The notes under the pieces: generated by a model
Databases searched by the model: none
What the model saw: only the letters and a program-made list of their open reading frames with translations
What the model was told of the DNA's origin: nothing
Made by a program: the position numbers and the translations under genes
In this document: piece by piece, positions 1 to 6,789 of the stretch
Numbering within the stretch: position 1 is the first letter of the stretch
Layout: every line of letters starts with the position of its first letter
From: RXIX01 sp003989075
GTDB lineage: Bacteria; Pseudomonadota; Gammaproteobacteria; Competibacterales; Competibacteraceae
DNA: 9,014 bases
NCBI GenBank assembly: GCA_029780415.1
Contig: JAKOYN010000138.1
Location: 1-9,014, forward strand
Reading direction: 5' to 3'

Positions 1-1
1 G

Positions 2-1033
2 GGCATCGCCTCCGGTTTTGACTTCCTCGGATCGCCATCTGGCTTCGACATCATCCAGACCCTGATTCCCTACTCGGCCAGTTCCAGCTATGGACAGGTG
101 TTCTGGGTTGCGCTGCTCAATACGCTGCTGGTCGCGCTGCTCGGCGTCATCCTGGCCACTCTGCTCGGCTTTGTCATCGGCGTGGCCCGGCTGTCAAAAA
201 ACTGGCTGATCGCCAAGCTGGCGCTGCTCTACATCGAGATCTTCCGCAACATCCCGCTGCTGCTACAGATCTTCTTCTGGTACTTTGCGGTACTGCGGGC
301 GATGCCAGCGCCACGGCAAAGCCTGAGCCTGGGCGATGCCATCTTCCTGAACATCCGGGGCCTGTATCTGCCAGCGCCGGAATTCAAGACCGGTTTTGGC
401 TGGGTGCTGGCGGCACTGGCAGTTGCACTCGGGTTGATCTTCGCCATCGCACGCTGGGCGCGGCGACGACAGATGGCCACCGGTCAGCCGTTCCCGATGT
501 TGGCAACGGCCCTGGCGCTGCTGCTGGGTCTGCCACTGCTGGCCTTCGTCCTTGCCGGGGCGCCGCTGCACTGGCAGCTTCCGGAACTGCGCGGTTTCAA
601 TTTCCAGGGCGGCTGGGTAGTGATTCCGGAAATGGCTTCGCTGCTGCTGGCGCTGACCGTGTACACCGCCGCATTCATCGCCGAAATCGTGCGCGCCGGC
701 ATCCAGGCGGTCAGCCATGGCCAGACTGAAGCCTCGTTCTCGCTCGGCCTGAATACGGGACTGACCCTGCGCCTGATCATCCTGCCGCAGGCGCTGCGGG
801 TGATCATCCCGCCGCTGACCAACCAGTACCTGAACCTGACCAAGAATTCCTCGCTGGCCGCCGCGATTGGCTATCCGGACCTGGTGGCGACCTTCGCCGG
901 TACCACGCTGAACCAGACCGGTCAGGCTATCGAGTGCATCGCCATCACCATGGCGGTCTACCTGAGCATCAGCCTGCTGATCTCGCTCCTGATGAATATT
1001 TACAACCGCCGCATGGCCTTGGTGGAGCGTTGA
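2..1033 (+). CDS. aapQ: Polar amino-acid ABC transporter permease AapQ, 5' end outside the window
   Basis: One of two inner-membrane permeases of a general L-amino acid importer (AapJQMP family, HisM/GltK-like permeases); it forms half of the membrane channel with AapM. The frame is open from the first bases of the window, and its first residues (IASGFDFL, then GFDIIQTLIPYS) match the N-terminal pattern I know from AapQ proteins. The gene therefore starts to the left, and the internal GTG at position 98 is not the start. 343 residues are visible, against about 390-400 for the full family. Hydrophobic segments begin near visible residue 33. FRNIPLLLQIFFWY and the EAA loop (EASFSLGLN, from about base 728, followed by ILPQALRVIIPPL) are typical of these permeases. 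It ends with TGA three bases before aapM, in an operon. The family is secure; the substrate range is inferred from the family. Confidence 0.93.
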   Translation, partial: GIASGFDFLGSPSGFDIIQTLIPYSASSSYGQVFWVALLNTLLVALLGVILATLLGFVIGVARLSKNWLIAKLALLYIEIFRNIPLLLQIFFWYFAVLRAMPAPRQSLSLGDAIFLNIRGLYLPAPEFKTGFGWVLAALAVALGLIFAIARWARRRQMATGQPFPMLATALALLLGLPLLAFVLAGAPLHWQLPELRGFNFQGGWVVIPEMASLLLALTVYTAAFIAEIVRAGIQAVSHGQTEASFSLGLNTGLTLRLIILPQALRVIIPPLTNQYLNLTKNSSLAAAIGYPDLVATFAGTTLNQTGQAIECIAITMAVYLSISLLISLLMNIYNRRMALVER

Positions 1034-1036
1034 CCG

Positions 1037-2146
1037 ATGAGCGCAACCCACGTTCCCCATCCCGATCTGCCGCCACCGTCCAGCACGATCGGTGCGCTCG
1101 GCTGGCTGCGCCGCAACCTGTTCTCGTCACCCCTCAATGTGGCCCTGACCGTTCTGGCGGTGTACCTGCTGGCCATCAGCCTGCCCCCAATGCTGCGCTG
1201 GGCGCTGTTCGATGCCACGTGGAGCGGTGACAGCCGCGAGGCCTGTACGGCGAACAGTGGCGCCTGCTGGATATTCATCAAGGTGCATTTTGGGCAGTTC
1301 ATGTACGGCTTCTACCCGGAAGCACAGCGCTGGCGGGTTGACGCTGTGGTGCTGCTGCTGATCATTGGCGCCGCACCGCTGTTCATCAGCTCCGTGTCCA
1401 ATCCGCTCAAGGTGCGCCTGGGCCTGGGCCTGCTGCTGCTGTATCCGCTGCTGGCCTTCATGCTGCTGCATGGCGGACTGTTCGGTCTGACGCCGGTGGA
1501 CACCCGCCAGTGGGGTGGCCTGCTGCTGACTCTGGTGATCGCCGGGGTAGGCATGACGGCCGCGCTGCCGCTGGGCGTGCTGCTGGCACTGGGGCGGCGC
1601 TCGAAAATGCCGGCCATCCAGACTCTGTGCGTGACCTTCATCGAGTTCTGGCGCGGCGTGCCGCTGATCACCGTGCTGTTCATGTCCTCGGTCATGCTAC
1701 CGCTGTTTCTGCCAACAGGGATGAATTTCGACAAGCTGCTGCGGGCGCTGATCGGTGTCACCCTGTTTCAGGCCGCCTACATGGCTGAAGTGGTGCGCGG
1801 CGGCCTGCAGGCGATTCCCAAGGGCCAGGTCGAGGCCGCCGCTGCACTGGGTCTGGGCTACTGGAAGACCATGGCCCTGATCGTGCTGCCGCAGGCGCTC
1901 AAGCTGGTCATCCCCGGCATCGTCAACACCTTCATCGCCCTGTTCAAGGACACTTCGCTGGTGCTGATCATCGGCCTGTTCGATCTGATGAACATCGTCC
2001 ACAGCGCCACCACCAACCCCGCCTGGCTGGGCTTTTCCACCGAAGGCTATGTGTTCGCCGCCGCGGTCTACTGGCTGTTCTGCTTTAGCATGTCTCACTA
2101 CAGCCAAAGCCTGGAAAAACGCCTGCACACCGGCCACAAGCGCTAG
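1037..2146 (+). CDS. aapM: Polar amino-acid ABC transporter permease AapM
   Basis: The second inner-membrane permease of the same amino-acid importer, 369 residues, close to the usual AapM length. The N-terminal third has extra hydrophobic segments before the permease core, as in AapM/YhdY. The core has FIEFWRGVPLITVLFM and the EAA loop (EAAAALGLGYWKTMALIVLP), then FKDTSLVLIIGLFDL, all typical of the His/Glu/Gln permease group. The ATG at 1037 is supported by GGAG at 1024-1027, nine bases upstream and inside the end of aapQ. Only three bases separate the two genes, so translation is probably coupled. AapP should couple ATP hydrolysis to this permease pair. There are no breaks or missing motifs. 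Confidence 0.95.
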   Translation: MSATHVPHPDLPPPSSTIGALGWLRRNLFSSPLNVALTVLAVYLLAISLPPMLRWALFDATWSGDSREACTANSGACWIFIKVHFGQFMYGFYPEAQRWRVDAVVLLLIIGAAPLFISSVSNPLKVRLGLGLLLLYPLLAFMLLHGGLFGLTPVDTRQWGGLLLTLVIAGVGMTAALPLGVLLALGRRSKMPAIQTLCVTFIEFWRGVPLITVLFMSSVMLPLFLPTGMNFDKLLRALIGVTLFQAAYMAEVVRGGLQAIPKGQVEAAAALGLGYWKTMALIVLPQALKLVIPGIVNTFIALFKDTSLVLIIGLFDLMNIVHSATTNPAWLGFSTEGYVFAAAVYWLFCFSMSHYSQSLEKRLHTGHKR

Positions 2147-2158
2147 GAACCCAATACC

Positions 2159-2938
2159 ATGCCTGAATCATCTCCCGTTTCCCCGCTTGCCCCACTGTCC
2201 GGGCAGGTCATGATCGAGATGGAAGCCGTCCACAAGTGGTACGGCACGTTCCATGTGCTCAAGGATATCAACCTGACCGTGCAGAAGGGCGAGCGCATCG
2301 TCATCTGTGGCCCGTCCGGATCCGGCAAGTCAACCACCATCCGCTGCATCAACCGCCTGGAGGAATACCAGCGCGGGCGCATCGTGGTTGATGGCCATGA
2401 ACTGAGCAACGACGTCAAGCAGATCGAACAGATTCGCCGTGAAGTCGGCATGGTCTTCCAGCATTTCAACCTGTTTCCGCACCTGACCGTGCTGGAAAAC
2501 TGTGTGCTGGCGCCGATCTGGGTGCGCAAACTGCCGCGCAAACAGGCCGAGGATATCGCCATGCGCTATCTGGAGCGGGTCAAGATTCCCGAGCAGGCGA
2601 AAAAATATCCGGGGCAGCTATCCGGCGGTCAGCAGCAGCGGGTCGCCATCGCCCGCAGCCTGTGCATGAATCCCAAGATCATGCTGTTCGATGAGCCGAC
2701 CTCGGCGCTGGACCCGGAGATGATCAAGGAGGTGCTCGATACCATGGTCACCCTGGCCGAAGACGGCATGACCATGCTCTGCGTCACCCACGAAATGGGC
2801 TTCGCCAAAACCGTCGCCCACCGGGTGATCTTCATGGATGGCGGCGAGATCATCGAGCAGAACGCGCCGCAGGAGTTCTTCACTAACCCGCGCTCGGAGC
2901 GGACCCGGCTGTTCCTGAGCCAAATCCTGCATCACTGA
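2159..2938 (+). CDS. aapP: Amino-acid ABC transporter ATP-binding protein AapP
   Basis: Cytoplasmic ATPase that drives the AapQ/AapM channel, 259 residues. All nucleotide-binding motifs are intact: Walker A GPSGSGKST at residues 51-59, Q-loop Gln101 (VFQHFNLFPHLTV), signature LSGGQQQR at 154-161, Walker B IMLFDE at 174-179, D-loop SALD at 182-185 and H-loop His211 (VTHEMGF). The pattern is that of GlnQ/HisP/AapP ATPases of polar amino-acid importers. The chosen ATG follows AGGA at 2145-2148, which overlaps the aapM stop codon. An internal ATG at residue 18 (MIEMEAVHKWYG) is an alternative because the first 17 residues are outside the conserved domain. It is the last gene of the operon; a repeat-rich intergenic region follows. 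Confidence 0.95.
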   Translation: MPESSPVSPLAPLSGQVMIEMEAVHKWYGTFHVLKDINLTVQKGERIVICGPSGSGKSTTIRCINRLEEYQRGRIVVDGHELSNDVKQIEQIRREVGMVFQHFNLFPHLTVLENCVLAPIWVRKLPRKQAEDIAMRYLERVKIPEQAKKYPGQLSGGQQQRVAIARSLCMNPKIMLFDEPTSALDPEMIKEVLDTMVTLAEDGMTMLCVTHEMGFAKTVAHRVIFMDGGEIIEQNAPQEFFTNPRSERTRLFLSQILHH

Positions 2939-3045
2939 CCGGCCAGGTCTGAGTGCCCAGTCCAAGGCGTTGAGCCCGTTCGCCCTGAGCTGTGAGCCTG
3001 TCGAACAGTCGAAGGGCATCAGCACAGCACAAATGGCGCAAGGAT

Positions 3046-3087
3046 CTCAGGGCGAACGGCGGTGCGGTATTTTCCGTTCGCCCTGAG
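3046..3087. terminator. Perfect 14-bp stem hairpin between convergent operons, possible bidirectional terminator
   Basis: CTCAGGGCGAACGG (3046-3059) and CCGTTCGCCCTGAG (3074-3087) are exact reverse complements, with a 14-base loop that ends in TATTTT. The hairpin is made by two repeat copies meeting head to head. It lies between the 3' ends of aapP (+) and aroE (-), where both operons need to stop. There is no classic U-tract directly after either arm. A role in termination or mRNA end protection is therefore an inference from position and stability, not from a canonical intrinsic terminator. Confidence 0.4.
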
Positions 3088-3198
3088 CCTGTCGAAGGGA
3101 GCCTGTCGAAGGGAGCCTGTCGAAGGGAGCCTGTCGAAGGGAGCCTGTCGAAGGGAGCCTGTCGAAGGGAGCCTGTCGAAGGGAGCCTGTCGAAGGGC
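3087..3198. repeat. Tandem array of eight 14-bp units (GCCTGTCGAAGGGA)
   Basis: Eight head-to-tail copies of GCCTGTCGAAGGGA start at 3087, 3101, 3115, 3129, 3143, 3157, 3171 and 3185. The first seven are identical and the eighth differs only in its last base (C for A). The array begins at the end of the second GTTCGCCCTGAG 12-mer and runs into the 39-base module. The perfect identity points to recent expansion by slippage or unequal exchange. Because 14 is not a multiple of three, all frames stay open and give spurious peptides with a 14-residue period. Confidence 0.97.
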
Positions 3199-3282
3199 AG
3201 CAGCACGGCACAAATGCCCCAAGGATCGAAACGCCTTGAGGAGCTTGATACCGGGCGCGGCGCTTGGGGTGCGGTGAAGCGC

Positions 3283-4113
3283 TCACCCACCCCGCAACGC
3301 CGCGATCACCGGCGCGGTTTTCGGCCATACCCCGCGCCAGAGATGGAACGATTCGGCGGCCTGTTCCACCAGCATGCCCAGCCCGTCCAGGGACTGCGCC
3401 GCGCCCTGCTCGCGCCCCCAGCGCACGAACGCAGTCGGTTCATGGCCGTACATCAGGTCATAGCACCAGCCATCCGCCGCCAGTACACCCGGCGGCAGCG
3501 GTGGCACGGCATCCTCCAGACCGGCGGCAGTCGCATGAATGATCAGATCAAAGACACGCCCGGCCAGATCAGCAAAGCCACAGCCCGAAACCTGCCCCAG
3601 ATCGGTAAAGCGCAGCGCCAGATCGAGCGCCTTGCTGGCACTGCGGTTGGCGATCAGCACCTGCGCCGGCCGCTCCAGCAGCAGCGGTTGCAGCACGCCC
3701 CGCGCCGCGCCACCCGCGCCAAGCAGCAGAATACGCCGTCCCGCCAGTGCGCAGCCGTGGTTATCCCTCAGATCGCGCACCAGCCCCGGACCATCGGTAT
3801 TGTCGCCGCGCACGCCATCCGGACCGAACGACAGCGTATTCACCGCCCCGGCACGCTCGGCGCGCGCGCTGAGCACATCGGCAAACACCCAGGCATCGGG
3901 CTTGAACGGCACCGTCACGTTCAGACCCCTGCCGCCGGCCGCACGAAAGGCCCGCGCCGCAGCGGCAAAACCGCCCGGCTCCACCCGGATGGCCCGGTAT
4001 TCGAGGTTCTGCCCGGTCTGCGCGGCAAACAGGGCGTGAATCCGTGGCGACTGGCTATGGGCGATGGGATTGCCCATCACCGCATACTGGTCCGCTTGAG
4101 GGATCGTGGTCAT
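3283..4113 (-). CDS. aroE: Shikimate dehydrogenase (NADP+)
   Basis: Cytoplasmic enzyme of the shikimate pathway that reduces 3-dehydroshikimate to shikimate with NADPH, on the route to aromatic amino acids. Its 276 residues are normal for AroE. The substrate-binding N-terminus has GNPIAHSQSPRIH (residues 14-26, with the two serines that hold shikimate). NVTVPFK carries catalytic Lys71, and NTDG carries catalytic Asp107. The cofactor domain has GAGGAAR at 132-138 and NRS at 156-158, whose Arg fits NADP+ preference. The C-terminus has YDLMYG and LVEQAAESFHLW. The usual NATSAG is HATAAG here, a variant I recall from other gammaproteobacteria. The ATG overlaps the stop of the upstream gene (ATGA), and GGAGAGG lies seven bases before it. 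It is the last gene of the hemB operon. Confidence 0.95.
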   Translation of the reverse strand: MTTIPQADQYAVMGNPIAHSQSPRIHALFAAQTGQNLEYRAIRVEPGGFAAAARAFRAAGGRGLNVTVPFKPDAWVFADVLSARAERAGAVNTLSFGPDGVRGDNTDGPGLVRDLRDNHGCALAGRRILLLGAGGAARGVLQPLLLERPAQVLIANRSASKALDLALRFTDLGQVSGCGFADLAGRVFDLIIHATAAGLEDAVPPLPPGVLAADGWCYDLMYGHEPTAFVRWGREQGAAQSLDGLGMLVEQAAESFHLWRGVWPKTAPVIAALRGG

Positions 4114-4808
4114 GGCTTGGCCTCTCCAGTCTGATGCAGTGGGGCGCGCAGGCGCTGTTCAAAATCCGGCGGCGGGACATATTGCAGCAGCGCTTCCCCG
4201 TTATCGCCCAGCAGCACATCCAGCCCCAGCGGCGGATACAGCCAGTGCGCGCCATCGCGCGTCGCCAGGCGTTCGGCCGGCTCACCAAAGCGCTGACGCA
4301 CCAGTTCCGCATCGAACTTGACTACCGGCATGTAGGTGATCGCGGTCACCAGCGCCTGCAGACCCTGCTCGGTATCCGCCTCGGCCACCGGATAACGACG
4401 CCCACCCTCGGCGGTGCGCTGACCTTCACCGGCGTGTGTGCGCAGAGCGTTCAACTGTGCCTCGGACAACTGCCCCATCAGCACCAGCCGCACATTCAGG
4501 CCACCCACCACCGCATCGCGGAAATAGGCTTCCAGGCTCAGGGCACCCGCCCGATCCTGAAAAATACCCAACTCATAGCGCCGGCCGAATCGATGCACCG
4601 CATCGCGCAGCGTGCTCTGCCCCAGGGTCAGACCGAACACGCTGATCGTTGCACCATCGGCGCTGCGCGTGATCTGCCACGGCATATCCTGACCGGGCAC
4701 TGACGACTGACCGCCAGGCGGACGCATGATCGCGATGAAAAACACGCTCATCGCCATGCTAAGGACGACCAACATCCAGCCTTTCCAGTTCTTCATCCAG
4801 CTTTTCAT
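4110..4808 (-). CDS. Uncharacterised membrane-anchored protein between hemB and aroE
   Basis: I do not recognise a named family. The 232-residue product begins with a short basic stretch and one strong hydrophobic segment (about residues 11-28) without a clear signal-peptidase site. It is most likely held in the inner membrane with the rest in the periplasm. The soluble part has two similar-looking elements: FGLTLGQSTLRDAVHRFG (about 58-75), and a later RFGEP followed by HWLYPPLGLDVLLGD and LLQYVPPPDF. This loosely recalls small SmpA/BLIP-like periplasmic folds, which is speculation. Its ATG overlaps the hemB stop and its stop overlaps the aroE start, both as ATGA, so it is translated with two housekeeping enzymes. 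No strong ribosome site precedes it, which fits coupling to hemB. It is clearly a real gene; its function is unknown. Confidence 0.85.
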   Translation of the reverse strand: MKSWMKNWKGWMLVVLSMAMSVFFIAIMRPPGGQSSVPGQDMPWQITRSADGATISVFGLTLGQSTLRDAVHRFGRRYELGIFQDRAGALSLEAYFRDAVVGGLNVRLVLMGQLSEAQLNALRTHAGEGQRTAEGGRRYPVAEADTEQGLQALVTAITYMPVVKFDAELVRQRFGEPAERLATRDGAHWLYPPLGLDVLLGDNGEALLQYVPPPDFEQRLRAPLHQTGEAKP

Positions 4809-5824
4809 ACCGACCGCAGCCAGCCGGCCGCCTGCTTGGCGAAATAGCTCAACACCGCGTCGGCACCCGCGCGCTTGAAGGCCAGCAGCGCCTCCATAAC
4901 CACCGCTTTCTCGTCCAGCCAGCCATTGCGCGCCGCTGCCAGCAGCATCGCGTATTCGCCGCTGACCTGATAGACGAAAGTCGGCACGGCGAACTGATCC
5001 TTGACGCGGCGCACGATATCCAGATAGGGCAGCCCGGGCTTGATCATCACGATATCGGCGCCCTCGTCCAGATCCAGGGCCACTTCGCGCAGCGCCTCAT
5101 CGCTATTCGCCGGGTCCATCTGATAATTGTACTTGTTGCCCTTGCCGAGCGCGCCCGCTGAACCCACCGCGTCGCGGAACGGTCCGTAGAAGCTGGATGC
5201 ATACTTGGCGGAATAGGCCAGGATACGGGTGTGGATGAAGTCGTTCGCTTCCAGCGCCTCGCGGATCGCGGCAATGCGCCCGTCCATCATGTCCGAGGGC
5301 GCGACGATATCGGCCCCGGCTTCGGCGTGCGATAGCGCCTGCTTGACCAGCACCGCTACGGTTTCGTCATTGAGCACATAGCCAGCATCATCCACCAGAC
5401 CATCCTGGCCATGACGGGTAAACGGGTCCAGCGCCACGTCAGTGATTACGCCCAATTCCGGGAAACGCGCTTTCAACGCCCGCACCGCGCGCTGCGCCAG
5501 CCCTTCGGGGTTATAGGCTTCGGCAGCATCCAGCGACTTGGCTTCGGGTGGCGTGACCGGGAATAGCGCCAGCGCTGGCACGCCCAGCAGCGCCAGCGTC
5601 TCGGCCTCGCGCAGCAGTTCGTCAATCGTCAGTCGCTCCACGCCCGGCATCGACGCTACCGGTTCGCGACGGCGCTCGCCTTCGATCACGAACAGCGGTT
5701 GAATCAGATCGGCAGGGGTCAGCACGGTCTCGCGCACCAGCCGGCGCGAAAACTCGTCGCGGCGCAGCCGGCGCGGACGGGCGCCGGGAAACTGGCCGGT
5801 TATGATCTGGGGCGATCGGGACAC
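4805..5824 (-). CDS. hemB: Delta-aminolevulinic acid dehydratase (porphobilinogen synthase), zinc-ligand-free type
   Basis: Condenses two 5-aminolevulinate molecules to porphobilinogen, the first common step of heme, siroheme, cobalamin and chlorophyll synthesis; a cytoplasmic homo-oligomer. With the start chosen here it has 339 residues (P. aeruginosa HemB has about 337). The Schiff-base lysines are Lys207 in AYSAKYAS and Lys262 in MIKPG. The metal loop reads DVALDPFTRHGQDG (129-142). The three cysteines of zinc enzymes are replaced by Ala131, Asp133 and Asp141, as in magnesium-dependent Pseudomonas-type enzymes. The GTG at 5824 is preferred because GGAG (5837-5834) lies nine bases upstream. 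A TTG five codons earlier, at 5839, would put that ribosome site inside the gene. It heads a three-gene coupled operon. Confidence 0.95.
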   Translation of the reverse strand: MSRSPQIITGQFPGARPRRLRRDEFSRRLVRETVLTPADLIQPLFVIEGERRREPVASMPGVERLTIDELLREAETLALLGVPALALFPVTPPEAKSLDAAEAYNPEGLAQRAVRALKARFPELGVITDVALDPFTRHGQDGLVDDAGYVLNDETVAVLVKQALSHAEAGADIVAPSDMMDGRIAAIREALEANDFIHTRILAYSAKYASSFYGPFRDAVGSAGALGKGNKYNYQMDPANSDEALREVALDLDEGADIVMIKPGLPYLDIVRRVKDQFAVPTFVYQVSGEYAMLLAAARNGWLDEKAVVMEALLAFKRAGADAVLSYFAKQAAGWLRSV

Positions 5825-5843
5825 GGGGTCTTTCTCCAAACGT

Positions 5844-5858
5844 TGCCTGCATCAGGCA
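5844..5858. promoter_or_regulatory. Palindrome in the hemB leader, possible operator
   Basis: TGCCTG (5844-5849) and CAGGCA (5853-5858) form a perfect 6-bp inverted repeat around CAT. It lies just downstream of the hemB -10 box, across the expected transcription start and about 20 bases from the start codon. A repressor bound here could block initiation. A 15-bp palindrome can also arise by chance, and I recognise no regulator consensus. Confidence 0.3.
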
Positions 5859-5862
5859 CGGC

Positions 5863-5868
5863 ATTATA
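5863..5868 (-). promoter_or_regulatory. Probable sigma-70 -10 box for the hemB operon
   Basis: On the minus strand this reads TATAAT, the exact -10 consensus, about 39 bases before the GTG start of hemB. The -35 region is weak: CCTTTA lies at the 17-base spacing. A better TTGACC (5906-5901) is 32 bases away, which is too far. The promoter may therefore need an activator or rely on the strong -10. Transcription would start near 5856. No comparable promoter is visible for the divergent gene at 5962. Confidence 0.5.
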
Positions 5869-5961
5869 GCGTACCGATTAAAGGCTAAAGGCAGGCGAAC
5901 GGTCAAAAAAGCATGGGCCTTTCACCTTTGGCCTTGTGCACTAAAAGCGGAGATACAGACA

Positions 5962-6789
5962 ATGAGCGACTGGCTGCAACACGAATCGATGATTCGCCTG
6001 GGCTGCTTTTGCAGCGTCCTGCTGGTGATGATGCTGTGGGAATGGCGTCAGCCGCGCCGCGTGCTCAGCCTGCCGCGCGCCCAGCGCTGGCCGGCCAATC
6101 TCGGCATCATTGTGGTGGACAACCTGATCGTGCGGCTGCTGTTCCCGATACTGGCGGTGGGCATGGCCGAACTGGTGCAGGCGCGCGGCTGGGGCCTGCT
6201 GCAGCTGCTGGCGGTGCCGACGCCGCTGGCAATACTGATCGCGCTGCTATTGCTCGACCTGATCGTCTATGTCCAGCATGTAGCGTTCCACAGGCTGCCG
6301 CTGCTGTGGCGACTGCACCGGATGCACCATAGCGATACCGACTTTGACGTGAGCACCGCGCTGCGCTTTCATCCGCTGGAAATCATGCTGTCGCTGCTGA
6401 TCAAGCTGGCGGCGGTGCTGCTGCTGGGCGCGCCGCCGCTTGCGGTGCTGCTATTCGAGCTGATCCTGAACGCCAGCGCCATGTTCAATCATGGCAATGT
6501 GCGCCTGCCGGAACGCCTGGATCGCGGCCTGCGCTGGATCGTGGTCACACCGGATATGCATCGCGTACATCACTCGGTGCATCGCGAGGAAACCGACAGC
6601 AATTTCGGGTTCAGCCTGTCCTGCTGGGACCGGCTGTTTGGCAGCTATCGCGCTCAGCCACGCGATGGGCATGAGGGAATGCGCATCGGCCTGGAGTATT
6701 TCCGCGACGCACGCGCGGGCCGGCTGGATCGGCTGCTGCTGCAACCCTTCCTCGATCCGGACCTGCGCCGCACCGAAGAGCCTAGTTGA
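5962..6789 (+). CDS. Sterol desaturase / fatty acid hydroxylase family membrane protein
   Basis: A 275-residue multi-pass membrane protein of the fatty acid hydroxylase superfamily (PF04116 type), di-iron oxygenases that hydroxylate or desaturate lipids. Hydrophobic segments lie around residues 12-26, 47-70, 88-105 and 142-170. The histidine ligands are complete: HVAFH (106-110), HRMHH (119-123), His137 (FHPLE), NHGN (His177) and HRVHHSVH (200-207). They are followed by NFGFSLSCWDRLFGSY, a typical family ending. The ATG is supported by GGAG at 5949-5952, nine bases upstream. Divergent from hemB and convergent with ppx, it stands alone. Its last 8 bases overlap the ppx end. The substrate cannot be told from sequence; bacterial relatives act on sterols, hopanoids, carotenoids or acyl chains. 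Confidence 0.9.
   Translation: MSDWLQHESMIRLGCFCSVLLVMMLWEWRQPRRVLSLPRAQRWPANLGIIVVDNLIVRLLFPILAVGMAELVQARGWGLLQLLAVPTPLAILIALLLLDLIVYVQHVAFHRLPLLWRLHRMHHSDTDFDVSTALRFHPLEIMLSLLIKLAAVLLLGAPPLAVLLFELILNASAMFNHGNVRLPERLDRGLRWIVVTPDMHRVHHSVHREETDSNFGFSLSCWDRLFGSYRAQPRDGHEGMRIGLEYFRDARAGRLDRLLLQPFLDPDLRRTEEPS

Larger units (their letters stand above)
2963..3238. repeat. Two related copies of a dispersed palindromic repeat in a convergent intergenic region
   Basis: This stretch between the convergent ends of aapP and aroE holds no credible gene. The 12-mer GTTCGCCCTGAG occurs at 2978-2989 and 3076-3087, and its exact reverse complement at 3046-3057. Two downstream segments, 3008-3046 and 3189-3227, are the same 39-base module with four mismatches. 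The region therefore contains two diverged copies of one element, the second enlarged by a tandem array. A 9-bp inverted repeat (CAAGGCGTT at 2963-2971, AACGCCTTG at 3230-3238) frames the whole block. From memory, GTTCGCCCTGAGCCTGTCGAAGGG-type sequences are dispersed repeats in many proteobacterial genomes. I know of no firm function for them. Confidence 0.85.

Noticed and set aside
98..1033. GTG at 98 as the start of the first permease
   Set aside because: The frame stays open to the window edge and the upstream residues match the AapQ N-terminal pattern, so the gene is cut off, not started here.
3087..3198. Possible CRISPR array
   Set aside because: The units are directly abutting 14-mers with no spacers and there are no cas genes, so it is a simple tandem repeat.
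3019..3328. Several short open frames and a possible repeat protein in the array
   Set aside because: The 14-bp unit keeps all frames open, there is no ribosome site or domain, and the peptides are just translated repeat DNA.
2992..4134. A 380-residue plus-strand open frame running across the repeat array and aroE
   Set aside because: Its start lies in the repeat (giving a 14-residue periodic peptide) and the rest is antisense to aroE, which has all catalytic motifs on the other strand.
5825..5839. TTG start for hemB, adding five residues
   Set aside because: It would place the GGAG ribosome site inside the gene; the GTG at 5824 has ideal spacing and gives a typical length.
5881..5961. A plus-strand promoter for the hydroxylase-like gene
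   Set aside because: No pair of -35 and -10 boxes at acceptable spacing could be found by eye, so none is annotated.
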